DNA of 64,000 nucleotides, from assembly GCA_015680905.1 (NCBI GenBank), contig CM027378.1, positions 89,185,501-89,249,500 on the forward strand, read 5' to 3'. A program made the translations under genes and the position numbers. The notes under the pieces are model-generated. The model worked only from the letters and a program-made list of their open reading frames with translations, did no database searches and was not told the origin of the DNA. Shown here in pieces: positions 1 through 11,585 of this stretch (the stretch's first letter is position 1; each line of letters opens with the position of its first letter). The DNA is from Coptis chinensis. Its lineage: Eukaryota; Streptophyta; Magnoliopsida; Ranunculales; Ranunculaceae.

Positions 1-580
1 TGGGCCCAAATATCAGCCCAGTCCATATTATAAGACAAAAATTTAAAACCAACCGGTTAGCTTTCCAACAACTTCAAGCTTCTCCCACACGCTACATCTT
101 CTCCATAAAGTGATTTTCTTTGTTGCATTCTTGCCTTCAAATTCTTAAAAAGAAATCCAACTCTTATAGGTACGTTTGTAACCTCCTGCATTTTGTTAGT
201 TTTGTTATACCATATCTTGCTATGACTCACAACAGTATAAATCACACTTTTATAATTATCACTAGGGTTTTTTAGAGATTGTTAAAATTTGAATGTCGTA
301 AGCTTGGGTATGTTCATATTTACACTACTGTAAACAACACTATAGCATGTTTTATATTGTTTAAAATTTTATATCTTTACCCTTTTAAGATTTTTGACTT
401 AGATATTCTTCATCGTACTGTTTTGCCTATCAAATATATCCATTATTTATATCCGTTTATCGAACTTTCCGATATAACACTATTTATATCGCGATTTCCA
501 ATAACCTGATAATTGTATTACTGATAATATTATATATATATTAAATTGACTGTACTAAAAATATCTTTGTCCTCGCATCT

Positions 581-1842
581 TTGTTTATAGTCCTCCCAAT
601 GGCCAGTGAAGATACCTTCTCTGATGATAGCATTAGTAGTGAAGGAACCCCTTTTGACGATAGACTTCGTAGTCATAATCTCGCCTCTACTTCTTCGAGG
701 CGCTATCGACCCCAAACTTCTTGGGATTTGTCTTATGTTGTAGAAGGGATCCCTTGTCATCCTTTTGAAACCACTGCCTCAGAATCTGAGCATGAAACTG
801 TTGAAGATACAAGTCAATGGAAGCATGGACTTAGCCCTTTCTTCATCAAAAGACCCAATCTAATGTTAGTTCAGACTGCTTATCAAATTCCCACTTCCCT
901 TTATTTGCAACACTATGCTGGTACTCAGACTTTTACCAAATGTCAAAGTGGCACAAGATGAGCGATCATTGTCACTGTTGGTCAACTCACTGCTATGCGC
1001 GTTGTATCTCTTTCACAACGCTTAACAACCTTCTGTGATGCTATGGAAAAGGTATTCATCCTCCTTTCTTGACTACATATCCTTTATTTTATTTCTCATT
1101 TCTATCTGCTTATCCATTTTCGTTACTTTTTTAGGCTAAAGTTGCTGCCCTAGCCCAATTTGACTCTCACTATCAGCAAGACCGTAACATTAGTTGCTTG
1201 AGAAAAACAGTTGAGAGTCAACAGCTGGAAGTTGACAAATTGAGCCAAGAAGTAACTCGCTTAAAACGAGAGAACAGCCAACTAACAAGCGACTTGAAAC
1301 GGAATGCCAAGACTACTGAACAAACCCTTCAACAGAAGATTGCAGCACATACGGAAATTCTGAAGAAAGAACATGCAGAACAACTGAAGAAAATCACTGA
1401 AGACTTTGCTATCACATAAGCATAGTATAAAGAAGCTTCTGAAGCTACCAATAATGAATTTAACGATGTTATTACATCTTTGAACGTTCTTGCTGATCGG
1501 CTTGAAGCTTTCAGACCATATGTTCCTCTTGCTGTTCTTGCAGAACATGGGCTTCCTGCCGATAATGCTCCTATCGAGGAACTTCCAACTACAACTATGT
1601 CTACTCTTGTTGCTGCAACTACAACAACTACCTGCCCTGCTGCTGATGCCACCCCCCATCTTGCTACTGAATTCAGCGACATAGATGATCTGCTTAATAC
1701 CCTCCTACTTGATTTTTATAACATCTGTGTAATACTCTGCAACATTGCTACTATTTTCTTTTATCCTTACGAACATTCTCTCTACTCAACCATTTTTGTA
1801 CTATTTTTGCTTGTAATATCCTTTAATGCCTATGGAATTTGA
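581..1842 (+). other. Antisense extra ORF region of the Tat-lineage element (fossil)
   Basis: Plus-strand coding-like sequence lies opposite to gag and pol. The first part is rich in Ser, Asp and Glu and starts at a Met followed by ASEDTFSDD. The middle part (about 1198-1420) is a heptad-rich coiled coil with many Lys, Glu and Gln. The last part is rich in Thr and Ala. I do not recognise a named domain. Antisense extra ORFs between pol and the 3' LTR are known in Tat-lineage elements such as Grande, and this position fits. It could instead be a host gene fragment taken up by the element. It is broken. Confidence 0.55.
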
Positions 1843-1979
1843 ATTTGAAACATTTTTGCAATGTACCATACATGGATACATACTGTAGCCAGAAAATCCA
1901 AAGTTTTCGCAACCCTCATCTCAAAAGAGAGTATCATCTATACTTCATTTAACACACTTAGAAAAATAATCATTTATAT

Positions 1980-2925
1980 TTATATAACCAGAAAAATGAA
2001 ATTTTCAATACCCTCCACAAAAAAGAGAGTATCGGCGATACTAAAACTTATATCACCAGAAAAATGAAATTTTCGATACCCTCCACAAAAAGAGAGTATC
2101 GGTGATAGTAAGACTTGTATCACCAGAAAAATAAAATTTTCGATACCCTCCACAAAAAAGAGAGTATCGGGGATACTAAGACTTGTATCACCATAAAAAT
2201 GAAATTTTCGATACCCTCCACAAAATAAGAGAGTATCGGCGATACTAAGACTTGTATCACCAGAAAAATGAAATTTTCGATACCCTCCACAAAAAAGAGA
2301 GTATCGGCGATACTGTATCACCAGAAAAAAGAAATTTTCGATACCTTCCACAAAAAAAGAGAGTATCGGCGATACTAAGACTTGTATCACCAGAAAAATG
2401 AAATTTTCGATACCCTCCACAAAAAAGAGAGTATCGGCGATACTAAGACTTGTATCATCAGAAAAATGAAATTTTTGATACCCTCCACAAAAAAGAAAGT
2501 ATCGGCGATATTAAGACTTGTATCACTAGAAAAATAAAATTTTCAATACCCTCCACAAAAAAGAGAGTATCGGCGATACTAAGACTTATATCACCAGAAA
2601 AATGAAATTTTCGATACCCTCCACAAAAAAGAGAGTATCGGCGATACTAAGACTTATATCACCAGAAAAATGAAATTTTCGATACCTTCCACAAAAAAGA
2701 GAGTATCGGCGATACTAAGACTTGTATCATCAGAAAAATGAAATTTTTTATACCCTCCAACAAAAAGAAAGTATCAGCGATACTAAGACTTGTATCACTA
2801 GAAAAATAAAATTTTCAATACCCTCCACAAAAAAGAGAGTATTGGCGATACTAAGACTTATATCACCAGAAAAATAAAATTTTTGATACCCTCCACAAAA
2901 AAGAGAGTATTTGCGATGCACTTTT
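1980..2925. repeat. Tandem array, about 68-bp unit, about 14 copies
   Basis: The phrase GATACCCTCCACAAAAAAGA recurs about every 67-70 bp (for example near 2075, 2142 and 2210) with few changes. Each unit also has AGTATCGGCGATACTAAGAC and TGTATCACCAGAAAAATGAA. Every unit contains small inverted pieces (GTATC/GATAC). The units read as an open frame on the minus strand only because they are so alike, so I do not take this as coding. The array lies on the 3' side of the retroelement's pol region, where Tat-lineage elements are known to form such repeats. Confidence 0.95.
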
Positions 2926-3007
2926 AAGTATGAAAATATTCCAATAAGTACAATCATAGCAACTATTGCTAAAATAAAATTTTAACCAACGCACCTTTAT
3001 TATTAAT

Positions 3008-3822
3008 ATGATATCTGATGCCTCCTCCTTGCTGGCAACTTTTGACAATATGTCTAATACCAATATTTCTGTTGATATCAGGACTTTATACGCTTGGTAT
3101 CAGCCATTGTTTTTTATACCAGGACTTTTGACAATATGCCTAATACCAACATTTATGCTGATATCAGGACTTTATGTGCCTGGTATCGGCCATTATTTTT
3201 GATACCATGACTTTTGACAATATGCCTAATACCAACATTTCTGCTGATATCAGGACTTTATGTGTCTGGTATCGGCCATTATTTTTTATACCAGAACTTT
3301 TGACAATATGCCTAATACCAACATTTCTGTTGATATCATGACTTTATGTGCCTGGTATCAGCCATTGTTTTTTTTTATACCAGGACTTTTAACAATATGC
3401 CTAATACCAACATTTCTGCTGATACCAGGACTTTATGTGCCTGATAACAACATGTCTGTCGTTAACATGGCTTTTGGCGATATGCCTAATATCAATACGT
3501 CTATTGATACCAGGACTTTTTGATAATATGTCTGGTACCAACATTTCTGCCGATAATAGGACTTTATGTGCCTGGTATCTGCCATTGTTTCTAATACCAA
3601 GACTTTTTGACAATATGTCTGATACCAACATTTCTGCCGATAACAGGACTTTATGTGCCTGTTATCTGCCATTGTTTCTGATACCATAACTTTTTGACAA
3701 TATGCTTGATACCAATATTTCTGCCGATAACAAAACTTTATGTGTCTGGTATCTGTCATTGTTTCTGATACCAAGACTTTTTGACAATATGCCTGATACC
3801 AACATTTCTGTCGATAACAAGA
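3008..3822. repeat. Second tandem array, about 86-bp unit, about 9-10 copies
   Basis: TTTGACAATATGCCTAATAC recurs at about 86-bp steps (near 3041, 3127 and 3213), followed by ACCAACATTTCTGCTGATA and a block with GGACTTTATGTGCCTGGTAT. The unit is unlike that of the neighbouring array, although both are rich in GATAC/GTATC words. The later copies (from about 3440) are more divergent. The array sits directly next to the end of the integrase region, so it belongs to the element's 3' untranslated part. Confidence 0.93.
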
Positions 3823-4079
3823 CTTTCATACACAAAATTATAACATCATTGTATTATGAATCCAAAACTTTTATTATCATGAATATTCTTGCTACATAGC
3901 TCATTCCTTTAATAAAGTTGAAAAATACATTATTGATAAAATACCTTCAGATTATTGACATTTTGAGGTTTTGGAAGTAAATCGCCATCAACATTCTTCA
4001 AATAATATGCTCCATTTATTCCCACCTTGTGTACAATATAGGGCCCCTCCCAATTTGCTGATAATTTTCTAGCTCCTTT

Positions 4080-5700
4080 CTATTTTGTCGCTTGAGTAAC
4101 TTCTTTCAGTCCTAAGTCGCCTTCTTGGAAACTTCTTCCTCTGACTTTCTTATTGAATGCTTTCCTTAGCTGTCTGTGGTAACAATCAAGCTGAATTCTT
4201 GCTTGCTCCCATTTTTCCTCTAAGTTTAAAATATCTGCATGCATCCCTTGTTCATTCAACCCTTTTTCCACAAGCAATGTTCTAGATGTAGATACTACCA
4301 TCTCAACTGGAGTTACTCCTTTTATCCCATAGGCCAGAGTAAATAGCGACTCTCCTGTAGCAACTCTCTAAGTTGTTTAATATGTCCATAACACACTGTT
4401 TAGCTCATTAACCCATAAGCCTTTCTTGTCCTCTAACTTCTTTTTGATATTATCCATAATAGTTTTATTTGTCGCCTCAGCTTGCCCATTCCCCTGAGCA
4501 TAATAAGGTGCCGATGTGAAATGTTTGATCTTATATGATTCTAGGAAATCTTGTACCTTGCTTCCAATGAACTGAGGACCATTATCTAATATGATAGCAT
4601 ATGGTAAACCATATCGACATACCACTCTCTCAAACAAAAATCCGATAATATCTTGTTCTTTGATATACTGTAAAGCTATAACCTATACCTATTTAGTAAA
4701 GTAATCAGTCACAGGAAGCATGAATCTTTTCTTGTCTCTCCCAGGTATTAAAGGTCCAATAATGTCCACCCCCCATAAAGCAAACAGCCATGGGTTTGAC
4801 ACACAATGCAATTCATGTAATGCAATTCCTCTGCTGGAACATGAATTGCATGACCATGTTTCTGACACTTAATGCACCTCTTTGCATATCGAAGGAAATT
4901 CCTTCGCATTTGTGGCCAGAAATATCCTTGCCTTGTTATCTTGTTAGCCAAGGATCTTCCTGCTGAATGATTTCCGCACTCTCCTTCATGTATCTCTGCA
5001 ATAATTTAATTAGCATCGGCCGCCGATATACATTTCAAATGCGGTCCCTCAGGATTTTTCCAATATAAGTCATCCTCTATTAGCAGATATCTTTCAGCTC
5101 CAGATTTTACTCTTCTAGCCTCATTTTTATCCTTGGGTAACTCACCTTTGGACAAAAATAAAATATAACTGCTTAACCATGACGCCCCTAGCGTATCTAT
5201 CTCTATAATCTCAGGGTGCTTTATATCGATACTTGAATTCTACTGGACACCCACTTGCAATATACGTCCTTCTGTATTTTCTAACATAGCAGCGACATAT
5301 GCCAAAGCATCTGCATGTCGGTTTTCTCCTCGATCGAGGTGCTGAAATTTGATTATGCTGAAATTCTTAAGCTTCTTTCTAACGAAGTTCAAATAATCAA
5401 TCATATTATCGCATTTAGCTAAATACCCCCCCCCCCCCCATTGATTTGGCTTACCACTAGCTGAGAATCACTGAATACAGATAATTCCTTGACATTTAAC
5501 GATGTGGCCATTTCCAATCCTGTAATCAATGCCTTATATTTTGCTTCGTTATTAGACGTGTGGAATCCTAAGGTAACTGCTGATTCCAATCTCTGATTGT
5601 CTGGTATTATCAGAACTGCTCTGATACCACATCCCTTTTGACCTGATAACCCATCGACAAAAAGTCTTCACCCATTTGTACCAGCCCATGGATCATCCTC
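4080..5700 (-). mobile_element. Second RNase H and integrase part of the Tat-lineage element (fossil)
   Basis: Near 5620-5660 the minus strand reads WTLFVDGLSGQKGCG, the start of the archaeal-type RNase H that Tat-lineage elements carry before integrase. From 4951 downwards follow the integrase zinc-binding part (GYFWPQMRRNFL, then CIKCQKHG) and the catalytic core (DNGPQFIGSK, then SAPYYAQGNGQAEATNK). The order and motifs leave little doubt about the family. The region is broken and nothing here should be read as a working protein. Confidence 0.88.
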
Positions 5701-5838
5701 ATCCATCACATCATCGGGTTCTTTCAACTGTAAACTACTATCTTCTTCAATATCCCAATTTTTATCTTCAGTGGGAAAATCTGCTAGAAAATTCGCTAAT
5801 ACTTGGCTTTTTTCTGAAACCCTATTCTGACACTCAAT

Positions 5839-7312
5839 TCAAAATTCATCTATAAGAACTGACCACTTCGCCATTCTCCCTGACTTGGCTGTTTTGGCTA
5901 AAGTATGTTTTAATAGAAGATTTGTCATAACAATGACTGAATGGGTTTGAAAATAAGGCTTCAACCTTTGAGTGGAATAAAGAAGAGCTAATGCATATTT
6001 TTCCAACATCGAATATCGAAGTTTCAAAATTCTCCAAAGATGGTTTTAGATTGAAAATAAACGAATTCGCTCAAATTTCCATTTTCCACTTTTACTAATA
6101 CTGAGCTAATAGCAAAATCCGATACTGCTAAATATAAAAATAAAGTATCACCTTACTCTGGCTTTATCAAAGTTGGCACTTCTTGGAGATACTTCTTTAA
6201 ATCTGAGAAAACCTCTTCACACTCTTCCTCCCATATGAACTTTGTATTCATCTTCAACAATTTGAATAAAGGCTTGCATCGGTTAGAAGTTCTTGATATG
6301 AACCTATTTAAAGCCGCAATTCTTTCTGTTAGCTTATGTATCTGCTTCCTAGTACTCGGAGAAGGCATCTGCTGAATAGCTCGAATTTGGTCTGGATTCA
6401 TATCTATTCCTCTTTTTGTGACTATATACTCCAGAAATTTCCCTGAACTGACCTCGAAAGTACATTTCTCTGGGTTGAGCTTCATATTAAATTGTCTGAA
6501 TATCCGAAAGATTGTATCGAGGTCTTTAACATGATCTTCTACTTTTTCGATTTGATTAGCATATCATCGATATATACTTCCACACTTTGTTTAATCAAAT
6601 GTCTAAACATTTTCTCTACCAATCGCTGATACGTTGCTCCAACATTTTTTAGCCCAAACGGCATTCGAACAAAACAGTAAAGACCTCCTTCCACAACGAA
6701 CGCTGTTTTTAACTGATCTAACACTGCCATGACAACTTGAAAATATCCTGAATGCCCATCACAAAAACACAGCAACTCAAAACCCGTTGTTATATCGACC
6801 AATTCATCAATCCTGGGCATCGGATAATAATCTTTCAGACACTCTTTGTTAACATCAATAAAATCCACACAGATCCTAACCTTGCCATTCTTTTTTGGGA
6901 CGACAACAATATTTGTCACCCACTCTAAGTTATCAATTTCCTTGATAATTCCACATTCCAACATCTTTTTTATCTCATTTTGCACCGCATTTGCATATAT
7001 CGGCTGAACTTTCCTATGCTTCTGATGCACAGGAACTGCTCCTTCTCGCATATTCAACTTATGAGAACATATAAGAGGGTCAATACCCGGAAGATCTACC
7101 ATCGATCAAGTGAATACATCTTTATTTGTCCTTAAGAAATCTACCAAATCTTGTCTGACCCCCGCACTCAGCTCTATTACGATAAAAGTGAAACAACTTT
7201 CATCATTCTGACCGATATTAACTTTTTGTACCTCCTCCATCATTTTGCTTGGAACTACTTCCATCTTTGTCTTCATCTCTGACGTAAATCTAAAATCCTG
7301 ATGATGCTTCAT
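5839..7312 (-). mobile_element. Reverse transcriptase and first RNase H part of the Tat-lineage element (fossil)
   Basis: The minus strand shows reverse transcriptase motifs: VRICVDFIDVNK, YPMPRIDELVD, the FVRMPFGLKNVGATYQRLV block and the catalytic YIDDMLIKSK. These are followed by the connection region (LEYIVTKRGIDMNPDQIRAI) and the gypsy RNase H end (ALALLYSTQRLKPYFQTH). Identity as Ty3/gypsy pol is certain. The region is broken in several places. Confidence 0.92.
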
Positions 7313-7348
7313 GGTATCGGATTTTAGAAATAAATCTTCTGCTAATTG

Positions 7349-9454
7349 TTATTTGGTGTCTTTCAAGACGCCCCCAATATCTATCTTCTTCTCTTTCATC
7401 ATACCCTTCACAGTAACAAAATTGTATTTTTCAGATTCTGACTGATCACCTCGTATCTCATGTGATCCAAAAACAGTCAGAAATCTGATAACCTGATAAA
7501 AAGTACTGGGAACCGCTCTCATAGCATGTATCCATTTTCTTCCCAATATAGCATTATGATTCGAGTGATGTTTGATGACTATAAACTTAGTAATTATTGT
7601 TTGTGGACCTGCCCTTACTGGCAATTTTATTTCTCTAGCTGGTCTAGTTAAAGTTCCATTAAAGCCATACGAATTAAACTGCAGTTCCTTCAGATGCGAC
7701 TCATCAAATTCGATACCTGTTATGCTTTCCAAAACAGAATATTGACCGAACTTCTACAATCCACCAATACTTTCTGCACATCATAGCAAGATATCCTTAA
7801 TGTAATTAACAATGCATTATCATGAGGTAACATTACTTTTGACAAATCATAGGAAACAAACATAATAGCTCCAGGTATGCTTGCCGCCACTAATGATGGG
7901 TTCACTGGTATCGGCTCTATGTTCACTTCTAGCACTTCCTTTACTGTCGATATCTTTCATATTTTATCCCTTATAATCTTCTTCTATGGGATAACTCCTT
8001 TGTATATCATATTGATCACTCCTAAAGGCTTATCATTCACCATAGCTGTTACTTCTGGCCGAGCATCTGCTCTGAACTCACGAAACTTCCCCTCTCGCAT
8101 TAATCTGCCTACCTCTCTGAGCAACTGTAAACATTTATTGGTTTCATGATTTTTCACCTTATGGAAATTACAGAAAGGTTTATCTGCTATTTCTCTAAGC
8201 TTGTGAATCGGATGCTGGAAATAAGGTTCTTTTCCCACTCTCCTTAAGATATCCTCTACTGTTGTACTAATGGCGATATAATTGTTAGGGTCCAACTCTT
8301 CTTTCAGCAACCTTTCAAACCTCTTTTTCTGTGATGGTTGGTTCTCCACATTTGCATAAGAATCTACCGTCTTCCTCTTATCAGACTTATTGTAGTTATC
8401 CTATTTAGTAGACTTATTTGATTCCGATACCTGTAATACTGACTGATTCGATGCTGCCATAATTCCCTCTTCAACTTGCACATTTTTTTCAGTCTTATCA
8501 TACAACTCTCTCAGAGTTTTGATCTCCTTCCGAAGCATATACTTGTGCATGTCAGAACCTGGAATAAGTCCTGTATGAAACGCCATTACTGCTGTCATTT
8601 CCGATTGATCTAAATGTTCCACTAACTGTGCCTCCGCCTTGAAGCAAGATAAGAAAGTTTTTAAAGATTCTTTTTTTCCTTGCTTAAGCTGGAACAATAC
8701 TGACACCTGCTTCGGTTTTACTCGCTGATGACCATAATTTGACAAAAACTTCTCTTCAATCTCCCGATAACATGATATCGATCCTTCCGGTAAAGAACAG
8801 AACCACTTCAACGCTTTCCCTTTTAGGCTTGCAGAGAAAGATTTACATAATAATGAATCCAGATAAACCGTACCTTTGTATATCGAAAATTGATGCCGAT
8901 ATCTGAATAGATGGTCCATCGGATCTGACGTCCCATCATATTGAGTGAACTTCGGAAGTTCGAACTTTGGTGGAATGGGCATCATCTCGATGCTCTGGTG
9001 TATCGGATTTCTGCTGACATCATCCGCAAGTTTTCTTATCGAAGCAGAAGTCTTTTCAAGAAGCTAGTTTTACATCATCTCCTGTATCATCTCTTTAGTG
9101 ATGGGTTGTGGTATCGACATTTCAAGTATCGGCGAAGCTTCTATAGTTCTTTCATGTTTTTCCGATGCTTTTTCTACAAAATGACTTCCTGACTTTGAAC
9201 TACATTCCTCTTCCTCATCTCCCTGGATATCCTTTACAACCACACTCGGACTCCTCTTCTTCATCTCTTGGTTCTCCTCTAGTAATATCGCATTTTGCTT
9301 TTCCACTTCCCCCTTTCAAAATTTCTTGAATTGAAGTGTCACCTTCCATGTTCTCCTCCTGGTATCGCCGATTCCCGGAAACTCTTATATTTCTTGTTTG
9401 CGATTGATTATCGTTATCCACTCGTTTGCTTTTTGTTTTCTTCCTTTGAGCCAT
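7349..9454 (-). mobile_element. gag and protease part of the Tat-lineage element (fossil)
   Basis: The gag core lies at about 8401-8985 (KFELPKFTQYDGTSDPMDHL, then FRYRHQF and ALKWFCSLPEGSI). A nucleocapsid-like stretch with FCNFHKVKNHETNKCLQL lies near 8100-8200. An aspartic protease with a DCRSSVNIL active-site-like motif lies near 7750, followed by its flap region. The 5' part (about 9070-9454) is charged and low in complexity. Order and motifs are those of Ty3/gypsy gag-protease. The region is broken. Confidence 0.85.
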
Positions 9455-9574
9455 TATGATTCAAAGCTTATTGTATTACTCACCTCTTTTCACTCTTTTG
9501 TTCTTCAAACAAAGAACAAAACTATGGATTCTATATCGAAGAAGAAGAAAACTTCAAATTTTCTTGTTCTCAAT

Positions 9575-9589
9575 CCACAGACGGCACCA
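9575..9589 (-). promoter_or_regulatory. Primer-binding site of the Tat-lineage element
   Basis: Directly inside the LTR the minus strand reads TGGTGCCGTCTGTGG. TGG-initial 15-18-mers at this place are the tRNA primer site of LTR retrotransposons. One base separates it from the LTR end. I did not identify the tRNA. Confidence 0.7.
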
Positions 9590-9590
9590 A

Positions 9591-9976
9591 TGTGATGTCT
9601 AAGAACACCTCTTGAATGTTCTAAGATCACACAATCTTAATGAACAGAATGAATGAACAGCATAAAGAGAGAAGATGAATTGAATTTATGTTTTATTGAT
9701 TTGCAATAACAGTTTACAATATCTCTCTCTGTTTATCTTTCCTCTTTGTAATGGTTTTTTCTAATTATCAACTAATGAATCTTCTCTTGCTCTTCTAGTC
9801 TTTATATAGTATCCTGATTTAGCTTTTTGACCCATCCAATTTCTGACACGTGTCCCTTGTCTTTTTCCTCTTCTTTTCCGCTCAATACCTACAAATGTTT
9901 GAACATAACCACGAAATATACAAGTTTTGAAATATCAATTATAATATCTCTAGTAACAGTATTTGCCCACTACACA
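9591..9976 (-). repeat. 5' LTR of the Tat-lineage element
   Basis: The segment starts TGTGATGTCT on the plus strand and ends in CTACACA. On the minus strand it therefore runs from TG to CA, as LTRs do. It abuts the primer-binding site on one side and helicase pseudogene sequence on the other. A CT-rich stretch and a TATA-like TTTATATAG (near 9802) are present. The outer border is uncertain by 2 bp because of a CACACA run. The partner LTR is not in the window. Confidence 0.75.
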
Positions 9977-10016
9977 CAAGCCATCAAGTCTCATCCCGCA
10001 AGAGAAATTGGAATGG

Positions 10017-10212
10017 AGTTTGTCTGCTACGAGGATATCCTCATAGGGACGCCAGCTGAGACCGTTGGATCTCGAAAATAAAAAACAAACCCATATTCTC
10101 TCTCTTCCTTTTTGTTTTCTTTTTGTTTTTGATTTTCAGACCATTGGATCTAGAATCCAACGGTCTCGGAACACTCATCTCTATAGGGATATCCTCGTGG
10201 GCTACCCAGATC
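10017..10212. mobile_element. 196-bp MITE with 10-bp target duplication, Mutator-like
   Basis: The terminal inverted repeats share CGAGGATATCC: the left end begins AGTTTGTCTGCTACGAGG and the right end, complemented, begins GATCTGGGTAGCCCACGAGG. A second inverted pair lies inside (GAGACCGTTGGAT). ATTGGAATGG is duplicated exactly on both sides (10007-10016 and 10213-10222). Removing the element restores the helicase reading HAIPI. A 10-bp duplication suggests the Mutator superfamily. There is no coding capacity. Confidence 0.88.
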
Positions 10213-10261
10213 ATTGGAATGGCATGACGCTGCACAAGTGTTGGCTTCACATGCTTACACC

Positions 10262-10697
10262 CATGGCCCAAAATATCGCCGAGATATCCGATATCTCGCC
10301 GATATATCCGATATCTCGCCGATATATCTCGGTAAATTGGTACACCGAGATCGATATTTCCGAGATATATCCACCGAATATTAAACCCCTTTTTTTCCGA
10401 GATATATCGGAATTTCCGATATGAAAGTTTATATCGCCGATATAATCGATATTTCCGATATAATCGATATATATCGGTTGACTTTTTTACCAATTTTTAA
10501 TAATTTAATATTGAAATTTCCGATATATCCGATATATCCGAGATATATCGGCGAGATATCCGAGATATATCGGTGAGATATCCGATATTTTAGAAACTTT
10601 GGACTGGTCACCAAAAAAACCGAGATATCCGATATATCCGATATATCTCGTTTTTTGGGTACACCGATATATTAAACGATATCGAAATTTTGGGCCT
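10262..10697. mobile_element. 436-bp MITE built almost wholly of GATATATC-like words
   Basis: The ends are inverted: GGCCCAAAATATCG on the left and CGAAATTTTGGGCC on the right. TGCTTACACC is duplicated exactly at 10252-10261 and 10698-10707. The body is a dense run of CCGATATATC, CGAGATATC and their complements, so almost every stretch can pair with another. The long Ile/Tyr/Arg-rich open frames over it come from this repetition and are not genes. The 10-bp duplication points to a Mutator-like MITE. It interrupts the helicase pseudogene between CK and HVKP. Confidence 0.9.
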
Positions 10698-11165
10698 TGC
10701 TTACACCTCTTTATATTCTGATTAACTGCATCTCCTAAATCGATATCTGCAAAAATATTCACAAGAGGTGGCACATTGTCCCAACTGCCCACTGGTCTCC
10801 ACAGGTATGTCTTCATAGTTCATAGGCATCAAAGTTAATGCCACTATTCTCAAAAACATTTGGTTCTGCAGGTTCACCATCATCGTCTCCAAAGGGATTC
10901 ACCTCCCATTCTCTTCAACCCCATCCACCGCTTCTATTATTCCAACCACCACCACCGCCACCGAATCGGCCACCAGCTGAACCAGGATGGCCTACATCCT
11001 GCCTCGGTGCACCCCAACAAGAACCACCACCAACAGGTCCACCATAACCAGATCTATCATTACCAGGTCCTACTCCTGTAACAGCTGGAGCTGGTGGATC
11101 CGATGAAGGTGGTCGATTACGAAGGTGTGGTGGAGATCGAGCTGGTCATGAAGTGTTTCCAACGC

Positions 11166-11585
11166 CCTCATTCGCCGAAGAACCCACACCACCAAGATGA
11201 ATAACATGGTTTTAGAAAATCGAGTTTCTTGAGCCAATTTTTTGCATAACATGTTGGAACAGGACTTGGGTCTCTATCAATTGGTATTGTTTCAAATCTT
11301 TAAACCCAATCCATCAAACGCAAGGAATATTTTTCTTATTGCTTTGATTTGAGAGTTTGGTGAGATACAGTGTTTACCTCAGGGGTATTTTAGTTAATAG
11401 AGTAAATATGGATGATTTCCGAGACGGACTAGGGGTATTTTGTGGTGATTTAAAATTTGGAGATAAACAATAAAATTGGGGGTTTCGGCCAATTAACCCA
11501 AAGAAAAATAGGAGCTAAACTAAACATGTTTTTTTATATTTGAAAACGAGCCAAGTTGGTTTATGCTTTTATGGTATCCTCATCC
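11166..11585. other. Spacer, no gene seen
   Basis: This stretch may be the former 5' flank of the helicase pseudogene. It is moderately A+T-rich, with no convincing ORF and no repeat structure that I can name. Confidence 0.5.

Larger units (their letters stand above)
1..9976 (-). mobile_element. Decayed Ty3/gypsy LTR retrotransposon, Tat lineage, far end outside the window
   Basis: Reading on the minus strand from 9976, the order is LTR, primer-binding site, gag, protease, reverse transcriptase, RNase H, a second RNase H, integrase, two tandem arrays and an ORF on the opposite strand. The gene order is that of Ty3/gypsy. The second, archaeal-type RNase H before integrase, the tandem repeats in the 3' untranslated part and an extra antisense ORF are known traits of the Tat lineage (Grande, Retand, Ogre and kin). 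I see no copy of the 9591-9976 LTR between 1 and 580, so the 3' LTR should lie before the window. The element is clearly broken, with roughly ten or more interruptions, so it is old or long inactive. With one LTR visible its age cannot be estimated from LTR divergence. It is inserted in a helicase pseudogene. Confidence 0.9.
9979..11165 (-). pseudogene. DEAD-box RNA helicase pseudogene (DDX3/Ded1, RH37/RH11-like), N-terminal part
   Basis: On the minus strand the N-terminal part of a plant DDX3/Ded1-type helicase can be followed: PPHLRNRPPSSDPPAPA, then a Gly-rich stretch ending GGWNNRSGGWG, then VNPFGDDDGEPAEPN and NFDAYE. Next come NVPPLVNIFADIDLGDAVNQ, the Q motif (KHVKPTLVQRHAIPM) and IPISLAG-stop-DLMAC, just before the Walker A motif. 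Known family members continue with QTGSGKT, which is absent because the retroelement LTR begins there. It is a pseudogene: TGA replaces Arg codons after GGWG and in LAGRD, and there are frameshifts around FDAYE and before PPHLRN. Two MITEs split the Q-motif region at 10262-10697 and 10017-10212. No introns are seen, so it could be a processed copy, but the N-terminal exon of the parent may simply be long. Confidence 0.88.

Noticed and set aside
1980-2420. A 146-codon frame made of VEGIENF-like repeats
   Set aside because: It is the tandem array read in one frame; unit changes and frame jumps show there is no selection for coding.
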